From NCBI GenBank assembly GCA_031835245.1, contig JAVKOQ010000039.1:186001-250000 (forward strand): a DNA stretch of 64,000 nucleotides, read 5' to 3'. Both the position numbers and the translations under genes were made by a program. Each line of letters begins with the position of its first letter. Within the stretch, counting starts at the first letter, position 1. This stretch comes from Balamuthia mandrillaris (taxonomy: Eukaryota > Discosea > Longamoebia > Balamuthiidae). Of this stretch, positions 45,865 to 57,017 are shown one piece after another. A model generated the notes under the pieces. The model worked only from the letters and a program-made list of their open reading frames with translations. It was not told the DNA's origin and made no database searches.

Positions 45865-47517
45865 ATGAAAGGCAAGAAAAAGGAAGATGAGAAGCAAAAC
45901 AAATCGTTGCTGCGCGAGACGGAACGGCTGCAAAAGAAAGAGGAGGAGATAAGGGCAAAAGCCAGGAAGAAGGCCGAAAGGAAGCAGCTGGACCGGTTGG
46001 TCGACCACGTGTTGGACGTCTACGAGAAGGAGAAAGGGCAGGAGAAGGCCAAGCACCACGTCCAAAAGCTGGACGTCCTGTTTCCGGGCATGGGGATGAC
46101 CAGAGGGCTCTCCGAGGAGGAGCTCCAGCCGAAGAAGGTGCAGCTGGACACGGTGATGCGGAAAGCCACCAGAGAATACAGGCCGGACCAGCAACGAAAA
46201 AAGAGCGGAAGCGCCATCTTGGGAAAAAGTCGAAGCCGAACGACCACTTCTGCTTCTCCTTTGCCGTCGCGTCATTCCCCCCATGGACGAGGAAGAAATG
46301 AAGATGAAAGAGGAGGAGGAAGACGAAGAGCAACCACGTCAACTGCTCCTTCTGCTCCTTTTCAACCTACCAAACTCTCTGCTTCTGCTTCTTCTTCTCC
46401 CACTTCTCCTTCATCTCCGTTGACTTCTTCTGCTCGAATGTCGCGAGAAAAAGGAGCAATAGTTGAGCCAAGGAAGAGAGACGAAGAGGAAAGGCGAGGA
46501 GAGGAAGAAGCAGACGAGAAACGATCGACGTTAAGACGCCATAAGAGTTTTTCGGACGTCGCTGAGACAAGAACGAAAGACAAACTCGACATTGTGTCTT
46601 CTCCCACTTCCAAACAAAAAGAGGACAAAACGGCGAAGGAAACAAAGAAGAAAGAAGAAAAGAAGAAGCCAAAGAAAAAAGAGAAAGAAAAGGAGGAGCC
46701 GAAAGAACGAAGGAAAAAGGAAGCAAAGAAGAAGACGAAGAAACCAGAAGCTGAAAAAAAAGAAGATGCCGACCATTCGTTCGCGCGAACAGGTGGCAGA
46801 CACCGAAGCAAGACGGAAGCCTCGCCACCGCCTCCTTCCTTCGTGGCTGCATTGGCCGCCGAGGATGTTCCTTCGTCCAGGCACAGCGGCAGCTTTCTCC
46901 CCTTGACTCCTGAACTGGACTCAACAAAGCAACTGAAAGAGCTGAGTCAAGCCGATGCGCCCACCGCTTCAAAGAGTGGGAGCTGGATAACGAGGAGAAG
47001 GAGTGGAAGCGCCATATTTCGTGGGATGAAGACAAAGAAAGAAGCCATGGCGGCAAAGAAAGACAAAAAGAAGAAGGACAAACCTGCAAAGAAAGAAAAG
47101 AAGAAAAAAGGATCTTCCAAGCGCGAGAAAGAGAAAGAAAAAGGCAAAGAGAACGATAAAGAGGTTGTACTGAAAGTGGACATTTCTTCTTCGACTTCCT
47201 CATTCAATTCTTCTCTTCATCACAAAAACGAAGAAGACACCAAAGAAAACGAACAACGGCCACCACATAAAGCAAACGAGGAAGATGTTGACGAAGAGGA
47301 AATAGACTTCATCCTAAACGGAGGAAGAAGCGGGAGCGGAACGGGAGCTGAGAAGAGCGAAAAGATGATACGAGACAAGCTGAACCGAAGAAAGGAGGAC
47401 TTTTGGCTGGACACCGACAATCTCTCCTCCGTCGCTGAAATAAGTGATCCCTTCCATAGCGATGATGATGGCATCAATGGGACAGCCGACCTGGGAGAAG
47501 TCGAAGTCTTCATATGA
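45865..47517 (+). CDS. Unknown single-exon Lys/Ser-rich protein, 550 residues
   Basis: ATG at 45865, stop at 47515-47517. Residues 1-60 are a charged predicted coiled coil (LLRETERLQKKEEEIRAKARKK, then LDRLVDHVLDVYEKEKGQEKA). Residues 70-105 contain FPGMGMTRGLSEEELQPKKVQLDTVMRKATREY, the only globular-looking part. The rest alternates Ser/Thr-rich and Lys-Lys-Glu tracts. The motif SGSAI is repeated twice (near 113 and 382), each preceded by basic residues, resembling kinase sites. No known domain. Lys clusters make nucleolar or cytoskeletal roles possible, but this is a guess. Confidence 0.6.
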   Translation: MKGKKKEDEKQNKSLLRETERLQKKEEEIRAKARKKAERKQLDRLVDHVLDVYEKEKGQEKAKHHVQKLDVLFPGMGMTRGLSEEELQPKKVQLDTVMRKATREYRPDQQRKKSGSAILGKSRSRTTTSASPLPSRHSPHGRGRNEDERGGGRRRATTSTAPSAPFQPTKLSASASSSPTSPSSPLTSSARMSREKGAIVEPRKRDEEERRGEEEADEKRSTLRRHKSFSDVAETRTKDKLDIVSSPTSKQKEDKTAKETKKKEEKKKPKKKEKEKEEPKERRKKEAKKKTKKPEAEKKEDADHSFARTGGRHRSKTEASPPPPSFVAALAAEDVPSSRHSGSFLPLTPELDSTKQLKELSQADAPTASKSGSWITRRRSGSAIFRGMKTKKEAMAAKKDKKKKDKPAKKEKKKKGSSKREKEKEKGKENDKEVVLKVDISSSTSSFNSSLHHKNEEDTKENEQRPPHKANEEDVDEEEIDFILNGGRSGSGTGAEKSEKMIRDKLNRRKEDFWLDTDNLSSVAEISDPFHSDDDGINGTADLGEVEVFI

Positions 47518-47650
47518 TCTCTCTCTCTCCATTTGCTTTGTGTATAAATAACGAATGTGTAAACATGCAGTGTACTATTGTAACCGTGGATTAATATCAT
47601 AACATAAGCATTCAAACGACGAAACAGAAAGAGAGCTTTGTAGGCGACAG

Positions 47651-48702
47651 TCAGGTATCATTCTCCAATATCCTTTTCTCCACTTCCTGGTGCTGGTTGT
47701 GTTTCGCTTTTTCCAGGGCAAGGCTCTTGTCCCAAGGGCATCCATTCTCCCTCGCCCATTTTAACACCTCCAAATGGCCCGACCCCGCAGCGGCGCTGCA
47801 GGTCCATTCGTCCCAGGGGCATCCGTTGGCTCTAAACCATTTCAGCACATCCAAACTGCCGCGCTTAGCAGCGATGGAGCAAGCGCGTTCATCCCAAGGA
47901 CATCCCTTCTCTCTCAGCCATTCCAGCCATTCCCAACGGAAGCTGGCAGCAGCAAAGCTGAATGCAAAACTGTTCCAAGGACATCCATTCTCTCTTGCCC
48001 ACCTCAATACTTCAAAATGACCATTTGCGGCAGCCAAGGCGGTGGTAAGCTCACACCAAGGGCACCCATTCTCTCTGGCCCACTGCAGTATTTCCATATG
48101 TCCATTATGCGCAGCATGGCCGCAAGTAAAGGAGTCCCAAGGGCACCCGTTCTCTCTGGCCCACTGCAGAACCTCCATATGTCCACAAGCGGCCGCTTGC
48201 CCACAAGTCTCTGCGTCCCAAGAGCATGCTTGTTCAGCACTTCTCGCCCATTGCAACACCTCCAACCGGCCGTTCCTGGCTGCGTGCTTGCAGACGTGCT
48301 GGTCCCAAGGGCAGTCTTGGTGTAGGCGAGACCACTGTTGGTCAGAGAGGAGCAGGCCCACCGCATGAAGAACTTGTGGCGGAGGTGAGGAGGGCTGCAG
48401 GCGTACCACCGGCGGCAGGTCCTGGCGGCCGGTGCCACGCTCTCCTCGGGCAGCATCCGCAGGATGAGGCAGAGCATTTCGTCCGGCAACAGGTCCTCCA
48501 CCCAACCGCAACCACAAGCTCTCTGCTCGCGGTCATCCCCGTCGCTGCTTCTTTCCTGCTCTCTTTGCCTCTTGCGTTTACTTGTGGGTCTTGATGGAGA
48601 GGTTTTCTCTTCTGCTTCTTCCTCTTCTTCTGTACCTTGGTGGTCTTGCGGTGCTCTGGCGTCCGTCTCCGACGTCCGCTGGTGGAGTGTTCTCTTCCGC
48701 AT
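47651..48702 (-). CDS. F-box / ankyrin-repeat protein (GCPWDE-type repeats), frame break
   Basis: One reading frame (ATG 48702) gives a basic/acidic leader and an F-box (VEDLLPDEMLCLILRMLPEE...CRRW). A second frame, offset by one base, gives at least seven ankyrin-like repeats of about 27 residues (CPWDxxTCxxAAxxGHLEVLxWAREN) down to the stop at 47651. The switch must lie between about 48400 and 48330. An intron donor GTACGC (after CGGTG) and acceptor CTGACCAACAG would join the upstream part of the second frame, not the F-box frame. So either the sequence has an indel, the gene is broken, or splicing is unusual. The repeats occur in amoebae and giant viruses. Intact family members are thought to act as SCF ligase receptors. 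Confidence 0.7.
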
Positions 48703-48982
48703 TGCCTCTTCGTGCTGCTCTTCTCCTCCTGGAACGCTTACGTCAGCGTTACATTCTATCTCCTGTCCTCTCTCGTGTCTGTTGACTTTTTTTATTTAAA
48801 TTTTTATTTAAAAAAAAAAAGAGAAGAAAGAACACAAACGAAGAAGAACGAACGAGCACAAAATAAAGAACATTGTTATTGTCACATAAATAATAAATAA
48901 GAAGTAATAATAAACAAAACAGAAAAAAAAACGAATAGAAAAAAATAAAATAATGAAATAAAATAATAAACGAAAAAGGTTT

Positions 48983-51900
48983 TCAATGATTCCTTTTGAT
49001 GCCCCAAACCTCCACCACGACCACCGTGAAGTCCTCCGAGCTGGCCAAGCAGTCGTTGAGAAAGGTCTCGCTGCGTTGGCTGCACCCGTTCTCAAAGTCG
49101 GCATCGAACCAAAACCCGAAATTCCCACGACTGCATTCAAATAAATAAAAAATATATAAATAAATAATAAATGATAAATAAAATAATAAATAAAATAATA
49201 AATAAATAATAAATAATAAATAAAAACGTACTTGGGCCCTCCTCCGCCCATGCACACAAACTCCTCGGTGCAGGCCATGAACTTGTCGTTGATGCGGCTC
49301 CAAGGATACACCGCAAAGTTGGGGGCGAGGGTGAAGAGGAAGCTCTCTCCGGTGCCGCCGAACCCTGATCGCACCTCCCATGAGCCCGTTGCGAAGCCTC
49401 CAAAGATCTATTTTTTTTTTTGGAGTTTGTTTCATATAAGTAAGGAGAAGACAACGCAAAACAATTAAAGAAGAAGAACAAGAAGAAGAAGAACAAGAAC
49501 AAGAAGAATAAGAACAAGAAGAACAAGAACAAGAACAAGAAGAACAAGAAGAAGAAGAAGAACAAGAACAAGACAAGAACAAGAACAAGAACAAGAACAA
49601 GAACAAGAACAAGAACAAGAAGAACAAGAAGAACAAGAACAAGAACAAAGAAGAAGTTACGAACATATTTGTTGGAGTCTTCGATGACGATGATGGTCGG
49701 CTTGTGGTCCTGAAGGCGGCGATAAAAAGTGGTGAGGCTGATGCCGTGCTCCATCGTGCTGTACAAGAGTTCCCATTCGTTGTCCTGAAAACGGGCTGGT
49801 AGATGACTTGATAACTGGGTTGCAGATTGTTGAAGAAATGGTTAGCTTCAAATTCGCGGAGAAAAAGAGAAAGAGAAATGATAGGAAGAAGGAAGCGGAA
49901 AAGAAAAACCCAAGCAAGAAAGAGTTTAAACAATTACTTTGGTGAAATCCTGGATGCTGATCAAAGAAGAGGCATCCACCATGCGGGCAAGCAACTCTTC
50001 GCTGTCCTCGTCAAAGCTTTCATCACGTTCCCGTTGATCGACTTCCATCTTGCTTACGGGATGAGTCGGTTTGGGATGGTGGTGCAATTCTTCATGGGGT
50101 GAACTGCTATAGGGAGAATGCTGAACTTGTAAGTGATGATCCGTTGTTTTGAGGTCATCATCAGCTACGGCAGGCCGTAGTCGTGACACCATTCGTGAAA
50201 ATAAGCTCTCTTTCGCTCTATGTAAAAGAAAGATTGGGTCAATAGTGATACCAAAAAAAGAGGGAGGGAAGGAATTAGGAAGAAAACGAAGACTCACTTG
50301 GGAGGAGGCATGCTTGGTTGGACGGCAACAGAAGCATCCTGAATAAATGGAGTGGGAGCCGATCGCAACAAACCATCATAACTTGGGCTTCTTACTGGTT
50401 GTTGCTGTTCTTTCTTCTTTTGCAATGCTGCTCTTTCGTATTCCTCTGTGGAAGCCAACATCTCTTGAAGGTCGCTAAAGAGATCTCCAGCAGAAGAAGG
50501 GGAAGGAGACGCGCTTTCTTTTGAGGAAAGAGAGTCTAGCGATTTTCTTCTTCCCCTTCTTTGTAAAGCGAAACTATCGCTCTTGGTCGTCCATTTCTGT
50601 TGCTCCGCTGGCACTTCTTTCTTCTCTTTCTTTGAGCAAATTTCTTCTTCCCTCTCTTCTTCCTTCTCTTCTTTTTCTTTTTGTTCCTCTTTTTGTTGGT
50701 GTTCTTCTTTTTGTTGTTGTTGCTCTTTTAGCTCTGCCTTTTCTTTCATTCGTTGATCGATTTCCAATTCTTGTTCGATACGAACTAACTTCACTAGACA
50801 TTGCTCCAAACAAGGTCGACTGTGTTGCATGTGAAAACGAGCCACTTTGTTCAACGCTTTTTGCAACAGGATTTTTCGTTGATAGTCCACATTTGTGTCG
50901 GGAAGAAACTGGAAGGAAGGAGGAGCATGAGGATAGAACGAAGGAAATGTGATCTTGATTTGAATGATGATGGCGTATGTTGAAGAGGAAGAAGAATTGT
51001 TGTTGAGTAGTCTCTGTTTTTGCTTGGACCGATAAGTCGCGATGCAGTAACGCTCTACTACGTTGACCTGCAATTGTAATGTAAGTGAGCGCGAAGAAAG
51101 AACAAAGAATACCGCACATAAACAAACCTCATCAATTTTAAGGCGAGGGATAGTCATATGCGAAGATATCATGAGAAACTCTTGATTTAGGTCGAGAGGG
51201 ACTAAAGCGGAATACTTTTCTCGTGCAGCCAAGAGCGCAGCAGGAGATGGAAAGAGGGGAGAGGGTTCGAAACTGGGTGGTGACTCTTGCGGGGTGTCTC
51301 TGTAAATGGACTTTGGTTGAGAGTAGCTCCGCTTTTTTTTAACAAAGATTAAATGAGAAGATAGAACGAGAAGAGAAGAGAAAATAGATAAATATTGAAA
51401 AAAAAAGAAGAGAATAGAGAAAGAACCTCAGCAGTATCAAGTCCACGATCCCAGAAGAGCGATTTGTTGTTTGAATCATCTTCAGTGGCAGCGATTTCAC
51501 TCAAGGATGACATGACAGGAGGTGTACGAGGAGAAAGAGTGTTGGATCGAAGACGACGAGAGGAAGGAGGCCGCAGGGAATTCCGTTGAGCGCCCAATTC
51601 CACTCTGCCGCCGAGATAGTGCGATTGGTTAGTTGACTGCTTGGTCGATGAAGAGCCAAGTTCTTCTGGTTCTTGTTCTTCTGTGGCTTCATCATCGTCT
51701 TTTTGTATCTCTAGTTTGGTATCGCGATCAGGAGAGTCGGATGGTGTATCAAAAGCTCGAGTCTCAGTTGGTCCTATATAACAGAGGAGATAAAAACGGA
51801 ACAAACCAATTATTACACAATAAGAAAGAAGGAGGATATAAGGAAAAGCAGAAGAAGCCAAAGTGGCTTTTTTACCTGCTGAGATTGACCGTTTCCTCCG

Positions 51901-53794
51901 CTCTGATGAAGATTGCAACTCTTGCGCTTCATGCTTGATCGTATCTGTTACTTCTTGTAAATGTTTCAACACCTCATAATATGCTGAGGATTTTTCTCCG
52001 CTGTCTTTTTCTTCTTTTTCTTTCGTCGCTTCCTCTCTTTTAATCGATGAGTCTCGCTCTTCTGTCCTCTTTGTTGATGTTCTCGTCGTATTTGTGTTCG
52101 TTGTAGGAACGATAGAAACATTTGTTGAGGAAGTCAAACTATCCTCTCGGAGCTTCACGTATTCCTCTTCATTCATGACCAGATCCCAAACGTTGAGTCG
52201 TCTATCTTTACCCCATGAAAAGATTCGGCCAGTATTTGTAACATGTGCTCGAGAACCTTTGAGCATAGCAAAGAACCCACGAGCGGAGCGTGGTTGCTGG
52301 CTATCTTCTTCTACTTCTCCTTCAGTTTTTTTCCAAACGAAACTTTGCACAGTATCCGTGTGGAAGGCGTAGGTCACGATTGGAGTGGATGGTTCTTGGA
52401 AGCTCCATTGCTTGAAGGCATGTTCGCCACGCCCTAGAGTCAACACGCCTCCTAGCGATGGCTTTTCGTTTTTCGTGGTTGGGGTGTTAATGTTTTGTGA
52501 GAGAGAGAGAGAGAGATAGAGAGAGAGAGAGGGAGTGAGAGAGAGGGAGAGACAGAGACAGAGACAGAGACAGAGACAGAGAGACAGAGAGAGACAGAGA
52601 GAGACAGAGAGGACAGAGACAGAGACAGAGACAGAGACAGAGACAGAGAGCAGTGAATAAGAAGATGGAGAAAGATACCGAGTATTGGGCACAAACAACT
52701 GGAACGCCGGTTTGTACAATGTGTTGATGGTGCTTTGGTTGCGTAGTGTCCCATTCCTGAATAACAGAAACAGACCCAGGGTTTATAAAGAGATCATATT
52801 TCAATTAATCAAGTGAGCAACCAAAAGAGATAGAGAGAAAGAGATATTGGACCTTGACGGTCTTGTCTTGAGAGGCAGTGATAAGAGAAGTTTCGTATTT
52901 GTGATGCCAGTCCACGTCCGTAATGTCATGAGCATGTGCTGTAATATACAGCACCGGTGTTGCGGTTTTCTAACAAGAAGAAAAAAGAATAAGAAACAAA
53001 GATCAATGGAACAGGAAGAACAGCAATAACAAGATACAAGATAGACAAAATAATAAAAGAAGAAAGAGAAAAACGAACTCGAATATCCCAAACGTGAACT
53101 TGGCCAAGAGAGGTGGATAAAAGATACATAGCATTGCAACGATTCCATTCCACAAGACCTCCCATCGTATGTTTGAGTGAGTTGATCTTGTTGGCGGCGT
53201 TGGCAAAGCGAAGGTCCCACAAATAGGTGCTGGGACCGGAACGTGTGCACAAAAGATTTCGTTCAAATGGACTCCACGAAATATCTTTGACCGCTCTACA
53301 GAAGTAGTAATGAGTAAAAAAGAAAATGGAAAGGAAGACACAGAGTAAGAATAGAAACTAATCACGAAAAGTGAGACCTGTTGTGGGCGTTATCAATCTT
53401 TGAGTATTGTGTTAACTTTGAGTCCTGCCACTTCCATATTCGAATCACTGTGTTGCTCTATTATGATAATTATCATTCATGAATTGTAAGCATTTGCGTG
53501 TAAAAGCAGAGAGAGAGAGAGAGAGATGAGAAACAAACCACAGTAGCAAGTGTATTATGGAATGGAGCCCATTTTACAAGGTTAACCTCCCACCGAGGAT
53601 TACGCTCCACTGTGATCTTGCTCAAGGAAGCCTCTGCATCCAGGCCTGATGCTGAAGCCATTGCCTCGTTTATATTCAGCAACGATAGCCCCTTTCTGTT
53701 TGTTGTAATCGGTAGTTTAGAGGTTGAATGTAGAGAGAAGCAGAGCAAAGAAGCGTGTTAGAGAAGCAGAGAGTAGAGAGTGAGGCCAATAGAC

Positions 53795-53832
<38 letters not shown>

Positions 53833-54225
53833 AACAGTGGTTGTTTACCCGCCAAAGATGGCGAGAGAGCCATCATGGTTGACGTCAAACGCCACGCATG
53901 TCTGTGACAGGTTCAAAGAGGCCAGCAGGCGTCCTCTCTCCTGGGCCTGTTGTGCCGCCGTTCTCTGCTGGGTTGGCGGTCTGGTGAGTCGTGCATATGT
54001 GGAACGAGAGGAAGAGGTGGAATGCGTTGTTGCTTGTTGTTGTTTTTGAGGAGAACTCGTTGCCGAGGAAGCAGAAGGTCTACGGTAGGAAGATGAGGCT
54101 GAGGGAGGGTTGGATTTGTGCCATGTGGCACGACGTGCAGCGCCCACGTTGCCACCTCCACCTTCAGCAACGACAACGGCTGTCGTGGTGGTGGTGGTGG
54201 TGTCGGTTACCGTAGGAGCGTCCAT
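48983..54225 (-). CDS. WD40-RWD-TLDc protein: WDR59-like GATOR2 subunit fused to a TLDc domain
   Basis: Fourteen exons: 54225-53849, 53695-53539, 53457-53378, 53295-53079, 52969-52853, 52756-52679, 52461-51876, 51773-51427, 51331-51128, 51067-50298, 50217-49938, 49814-49665, 49407-49232, 49130-48983; 1228 residues, all phases agree. Residues about 100-450 are WD40 repeats (NTVIRIWKWQD, STYLWDLRFA, GQVHVWDIR, TASQDKTVKEWD, RRLNVWDLV). Residues 700-815 form an RWD domain (ITFPSFYPHAPPSFQF, LEQCLVKLV). WD40 plus RWD is the layout of WDR59/Sea3, a GATOR2 subunit that controls mTORC1 at lysosomes. Residues about 1058-1226 are a TLDc domain: LSSHLPARFQDNEWELLYST, IFGGFATGSW, MGGGG, GFWFDADFENGCS, VVVVEVWGIK. 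TLDc proteins bind V-ATPase or act in oxidative-stress responses. I see no C-terminal RING. Confidence 0.85.
49466..49650. repeat. (GAACAA / GAAGAA)n repeat in an intron
   Basis: About 185 bp of mixed GAACAA and GAA units in the intron between exons 12 and 13 of the WD40-RWD-TLDc gene; TTGTTC/TTC on the sense strand. Confidence 0.9.
52501..52650. repeat. (GA)n and (GACAGA)n compound microsatellite
   Basis: Starts as GA repeats, then about 100 bp of GACAGA units, in the intron after exon 6 of the WD40-RWD-TLDc gene. CT/TCTGTC on the sense strand. Confidence 0.9.
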
Positions 54226-54962
54226 CCTGTAATTTTTTTTATTATTTGCTGAGAGAAAGAAAACTCACCATCAGAAGAGAAAGAAGGAGAGCATTTGGGG
54301 GGACCACACACACATTCGACATACCAAATGGGAGTGTGACTCCTTGTTTTTTTCGCTTTGGGGTGGGGTGGGAGTCGTCTCTCCGTTCTTGTTTGTTCTG
54401 TTGTTCTGCTGACAAACGTGTCAACGTTCTTCTTCTTTCTGCTTCGGGTTTTTTTGTTTGTTTGTTTTGGTGGTGGTAGGGGAGGGGCAGGCAGGATAGC
54501 GTGGTAGTACGGCTGAAGGAGAAAGAAAAAAAAAAACCAAACCGCCCGCACCCGCTACGCAGAACTCTCCTTCTCTTTTTCTGTGTAGCAAAACCACAGA
54601 AACCCAAGCCTGTTCCTGTGGCACTAGCAAGGATGTGTGTGGGTGTGTGTTTTTTTTTTTCCTCTTATTTCTATTTTTTTGTGCATAATTACCTTTTTTT
54701 TTTTTGTGTGTTGTGTGTTTTCGTGGACCTGCGCAACAAGTAGGGAGAACTATGCTGCGTTCTTTATTACCCCCCTTTTTTATTTTGTAATGACCCCACA
54801 ACAAGACAAGTGCAGTTTTTTTTTTGATGATCGGACGAGCAAAGAGAGAGAAGCCGAAAGGAGAAATTTGTGGGTGTAAAGAGATTGTTTTTTTTTGAAG
54901 ATAAACAACAAGGAAAGAGATAATTACAAAAGGAACAGGAAGGAAAAATACAAATACACACG
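54226..54962. other. Promoter region of the WD40-RWD-TLDc gene
   Basis: 0.74 kb between the stop of the small basic-protein gene (54963) and the ATG at 54225, both minus strand. It has many T- and A-runs (54650-54720, 54815-54895). Overlapping long frames here are low complexity and unlikely to be genes. Confidence 0.4.
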
Positions 54963-55807
54963 CTACAAGAAAAAACGATACAAGCCATAAGTACTTTGTG
55001 ACAGAGTCACGGTAGATACCAGAGCACTTGCCAAAGTTTTCTTGTCTTTGGTCATTGCAGGGATGCACCGAGATCCCCAGTGGAGGGATGTCACTCGATC
55101 CGAACAAGCAAACAATAGAGAGACCAAGATCTCAAACCACACTCTATGAGTGAAAGTGTTGTGTAGGAGTAAGTTAGTAGCCACCAAAAAAGGTAGACTT
55201 ACTCCGAGTTGGTGCCAAAGGCATTGATGCCATAGAGCTCCATTAAAGTATACCAGCTTCCGTCAAAGAGAGGCAAAGAGGCATCAGCATCTGATGATAC
55301 AGCTCCGCGCAGATCCCCGTTGTTCTGGTTGTAGAAAGGAGCAAGAGAAGAGGAGCAAGAGGAAGAAGGAACAGGAGAAGAAATAACAGCAACAGGAGAA
55401 GAAAAGCCGGAATAAGGGGCGGGAGTAACCGGTCGATTAATCTGCTGTGCCAGCCAAGAGTCTCCCACGAGTCCGCTACTTCGCTGTCCCTTCCTAACTC
55501 CAGTGCATAAAGCCAAAGGAGAAAAAGAAGGGAAAGAAGCAGGTACCTTCCTCGGGGTGCGGCGTACGTGTTTGGCGTTTCTTCTTTTGCGGATGTGGCT
55601 TCCAAGCTTGGGCTTCTGGGTCTTGTTCTTGCCGAAGGGAGTAGTCGATCGTCGATTGTGACCACGGAAAGGGGAGTTGCTGACCACGTGAGCGAGGCGG
55701 CTGCGGCTGCACGATTCCTTGCGGGAGGCAAAATCAAGGCGCTTCTTGAGGTGGTCGGGGAGTGCGTTCATGGTAGCTTCGCTAGGCAGGCCGTAAGAGT
55801 GCTTCAT
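54963..55807 (-). CDS. Small basic protein, unknown
   Basis: Two exons: 55807-55203 and 55143-54963; 261 residues. Exon 1 starts MKHSYGLPSEATMNALPDHL and carries Arg/Lys-rich blocks (HIRKRRNAKHVRRTPRK) that suggest nucleic-acid binding or a nuclear signal. A Ser/Pro/Val-rich stretch and SWYTLMELYGINAFG follow. The intron has donor GTAAGT, a perfect TACTAAC-type branch site and acceptor CATAG, so I prefer splicing. Reading through instead would stop at once (GAG TAA) and give 202 residues. No family recognised. Confidence 0.55.
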
Positions 55808-56322
55808 TGTGAATGCAGTAGTAGAAAAATCAATTGGTGTCGAAACAAACAGTTTTAGCAAAGGTGTGTTAAAAAAAAGGAAACCAAAAAAATAAAGTGT
55901 AGGACAGAAGCTTCAAAAAAAATCAAAGAAACAAAAAAATTGATGTTCCAAAAGAAAAAATCAAAGGGGGTGATAAAAATAGGGGAGCGTGCAGTATTAC
56001 CCAAAAAAAAAGTAGTAGGAGAGGCTGTGTGTGCTTTGTTGTGTAGAAAGGGAAATAAAAAAATTTGCCCCAAGCAGAGAAACAAAAAGTGCTCCCCCCA
56101 GCGCAAATTCTCTGCCTTTTCTATTGTTGTCGACATTTATTTCCCTACAAGGAAAAATTTCAAAGAGGGTTACCAAGCACCCTCGAATTGTTGCATCTCT
56201 GAGGGTTGCTCCAATATTTTCTGCGAGCAGTGTTTGTTGTCATTTGCTGCTCGCCTTTTGTTGTCGACATTAAAAAAAAGAAAAGGAAGGAAGCCAAACA
56301 GAGGACGAAGCGCGCATTGGAG
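55808..56322. promoter_or_regulatory. Divergent promoter with two TGTCGACA palindromes
   Basis: 515 bp between the basic-protein gene (-) and the tail-anchored-type gene (+). TGTCGACA lies at 56128-56135 (as TGTCGACATTTATTTCC) and at 56262-56269, the latter 61 bp before the ATG at 56323. The first copy matches the 42910 copy at 16 of 17 positions. Confidence 0.4.
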
Positions 56323-57017
56323 ATGAGTTTCCTCAAGTCTCCATTCGGTGGCAGCGGCACCAACGAAACCGCAGAGGACCGCCAGAAGAAAAGAGAGGAG
56401 GTGCTCACATGGGCCAAGAAACGCAAGGAGGAGAGGGAGAGATTGGAGGCCGGCGGGGGCGCCTCCTCCACCTGGACCTCCAAGCTTTGGGGCAACCACG
56501 GTAACAGCGAGGGACAGGGAGAGAGCTCCTCCTCGTCCTCCTCTTCGAGCCTAGGACGTGGTTCAACGCCCAGCAGAGCTTCTGGCTCTCGTGCTTACTC
56601 TTCAAGAAGTGGTAGTAGTAGCAGTCGCACCCAAAAAGGCTTCTTAGGCTTCTCTTGGGGCCAAGCACAGCCCTCCTCTTCTTCATCATCGATAGGTGAA
56701 AATCCCTTTTTTTTCTCTTTTGTTTCGCACTTTCTTTTTGTTGTTGTTTGCTCACTCTTCGCATGACCCCAAACAAAAAAGACGCGGACCTGGAAGACGG
56801 GAGCCCCTCTGCCTACTTTCAACCGACCGCCATGGACAAGCTGCGGTGGGGCTGGGTGGACTTTACCCACCGGGTGCGGCCCTCCCGCGGCACCACCTGT
56901 TGCTGCTGCTCCTCGTTCTGCTGCGTGGTGGCCGTGCTGACCGTCATTCTGTTGGTGGTCCTCGTGGCCGTCCTCAAGTTTGCTTGGAACAACAAGCAGC
57001 TGCTGATGTTTGCCTGA
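56323..57017 (+). CDS. Small tail-anchored-type membrane protein with Cys cluster
   Basis: Two exons: 56323-56695 and 56782-57017; 202 residues. Residues 1-45 are charged (EDRQKKREEVLTWAKKRKEE), a possible coiled coil. A Ser/Gly-rich linker follows. The C-terminal part reads DKLRWGWVDFTHRVRPSRG, then CCCCSSFCC and a hydrophobic helix of about 20 residues ending KFAWNNKQLLMFA. A Cys cluster next to a membrane helix is typical of S-palmitoylated proteins. The C-terminal position of the only membrane segment suggests tail anchoring with the N-terminus in the cytosol. No family is recognised. Confidence 0.65.

Noticed and set aside
51349-52719. 456-codon continuous minus frame starting in a CT repeat
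   Set aside because: Contains introns of the WD40-RWD-TLDc gene; repeat-derived Leu/Ser runs are not coding.
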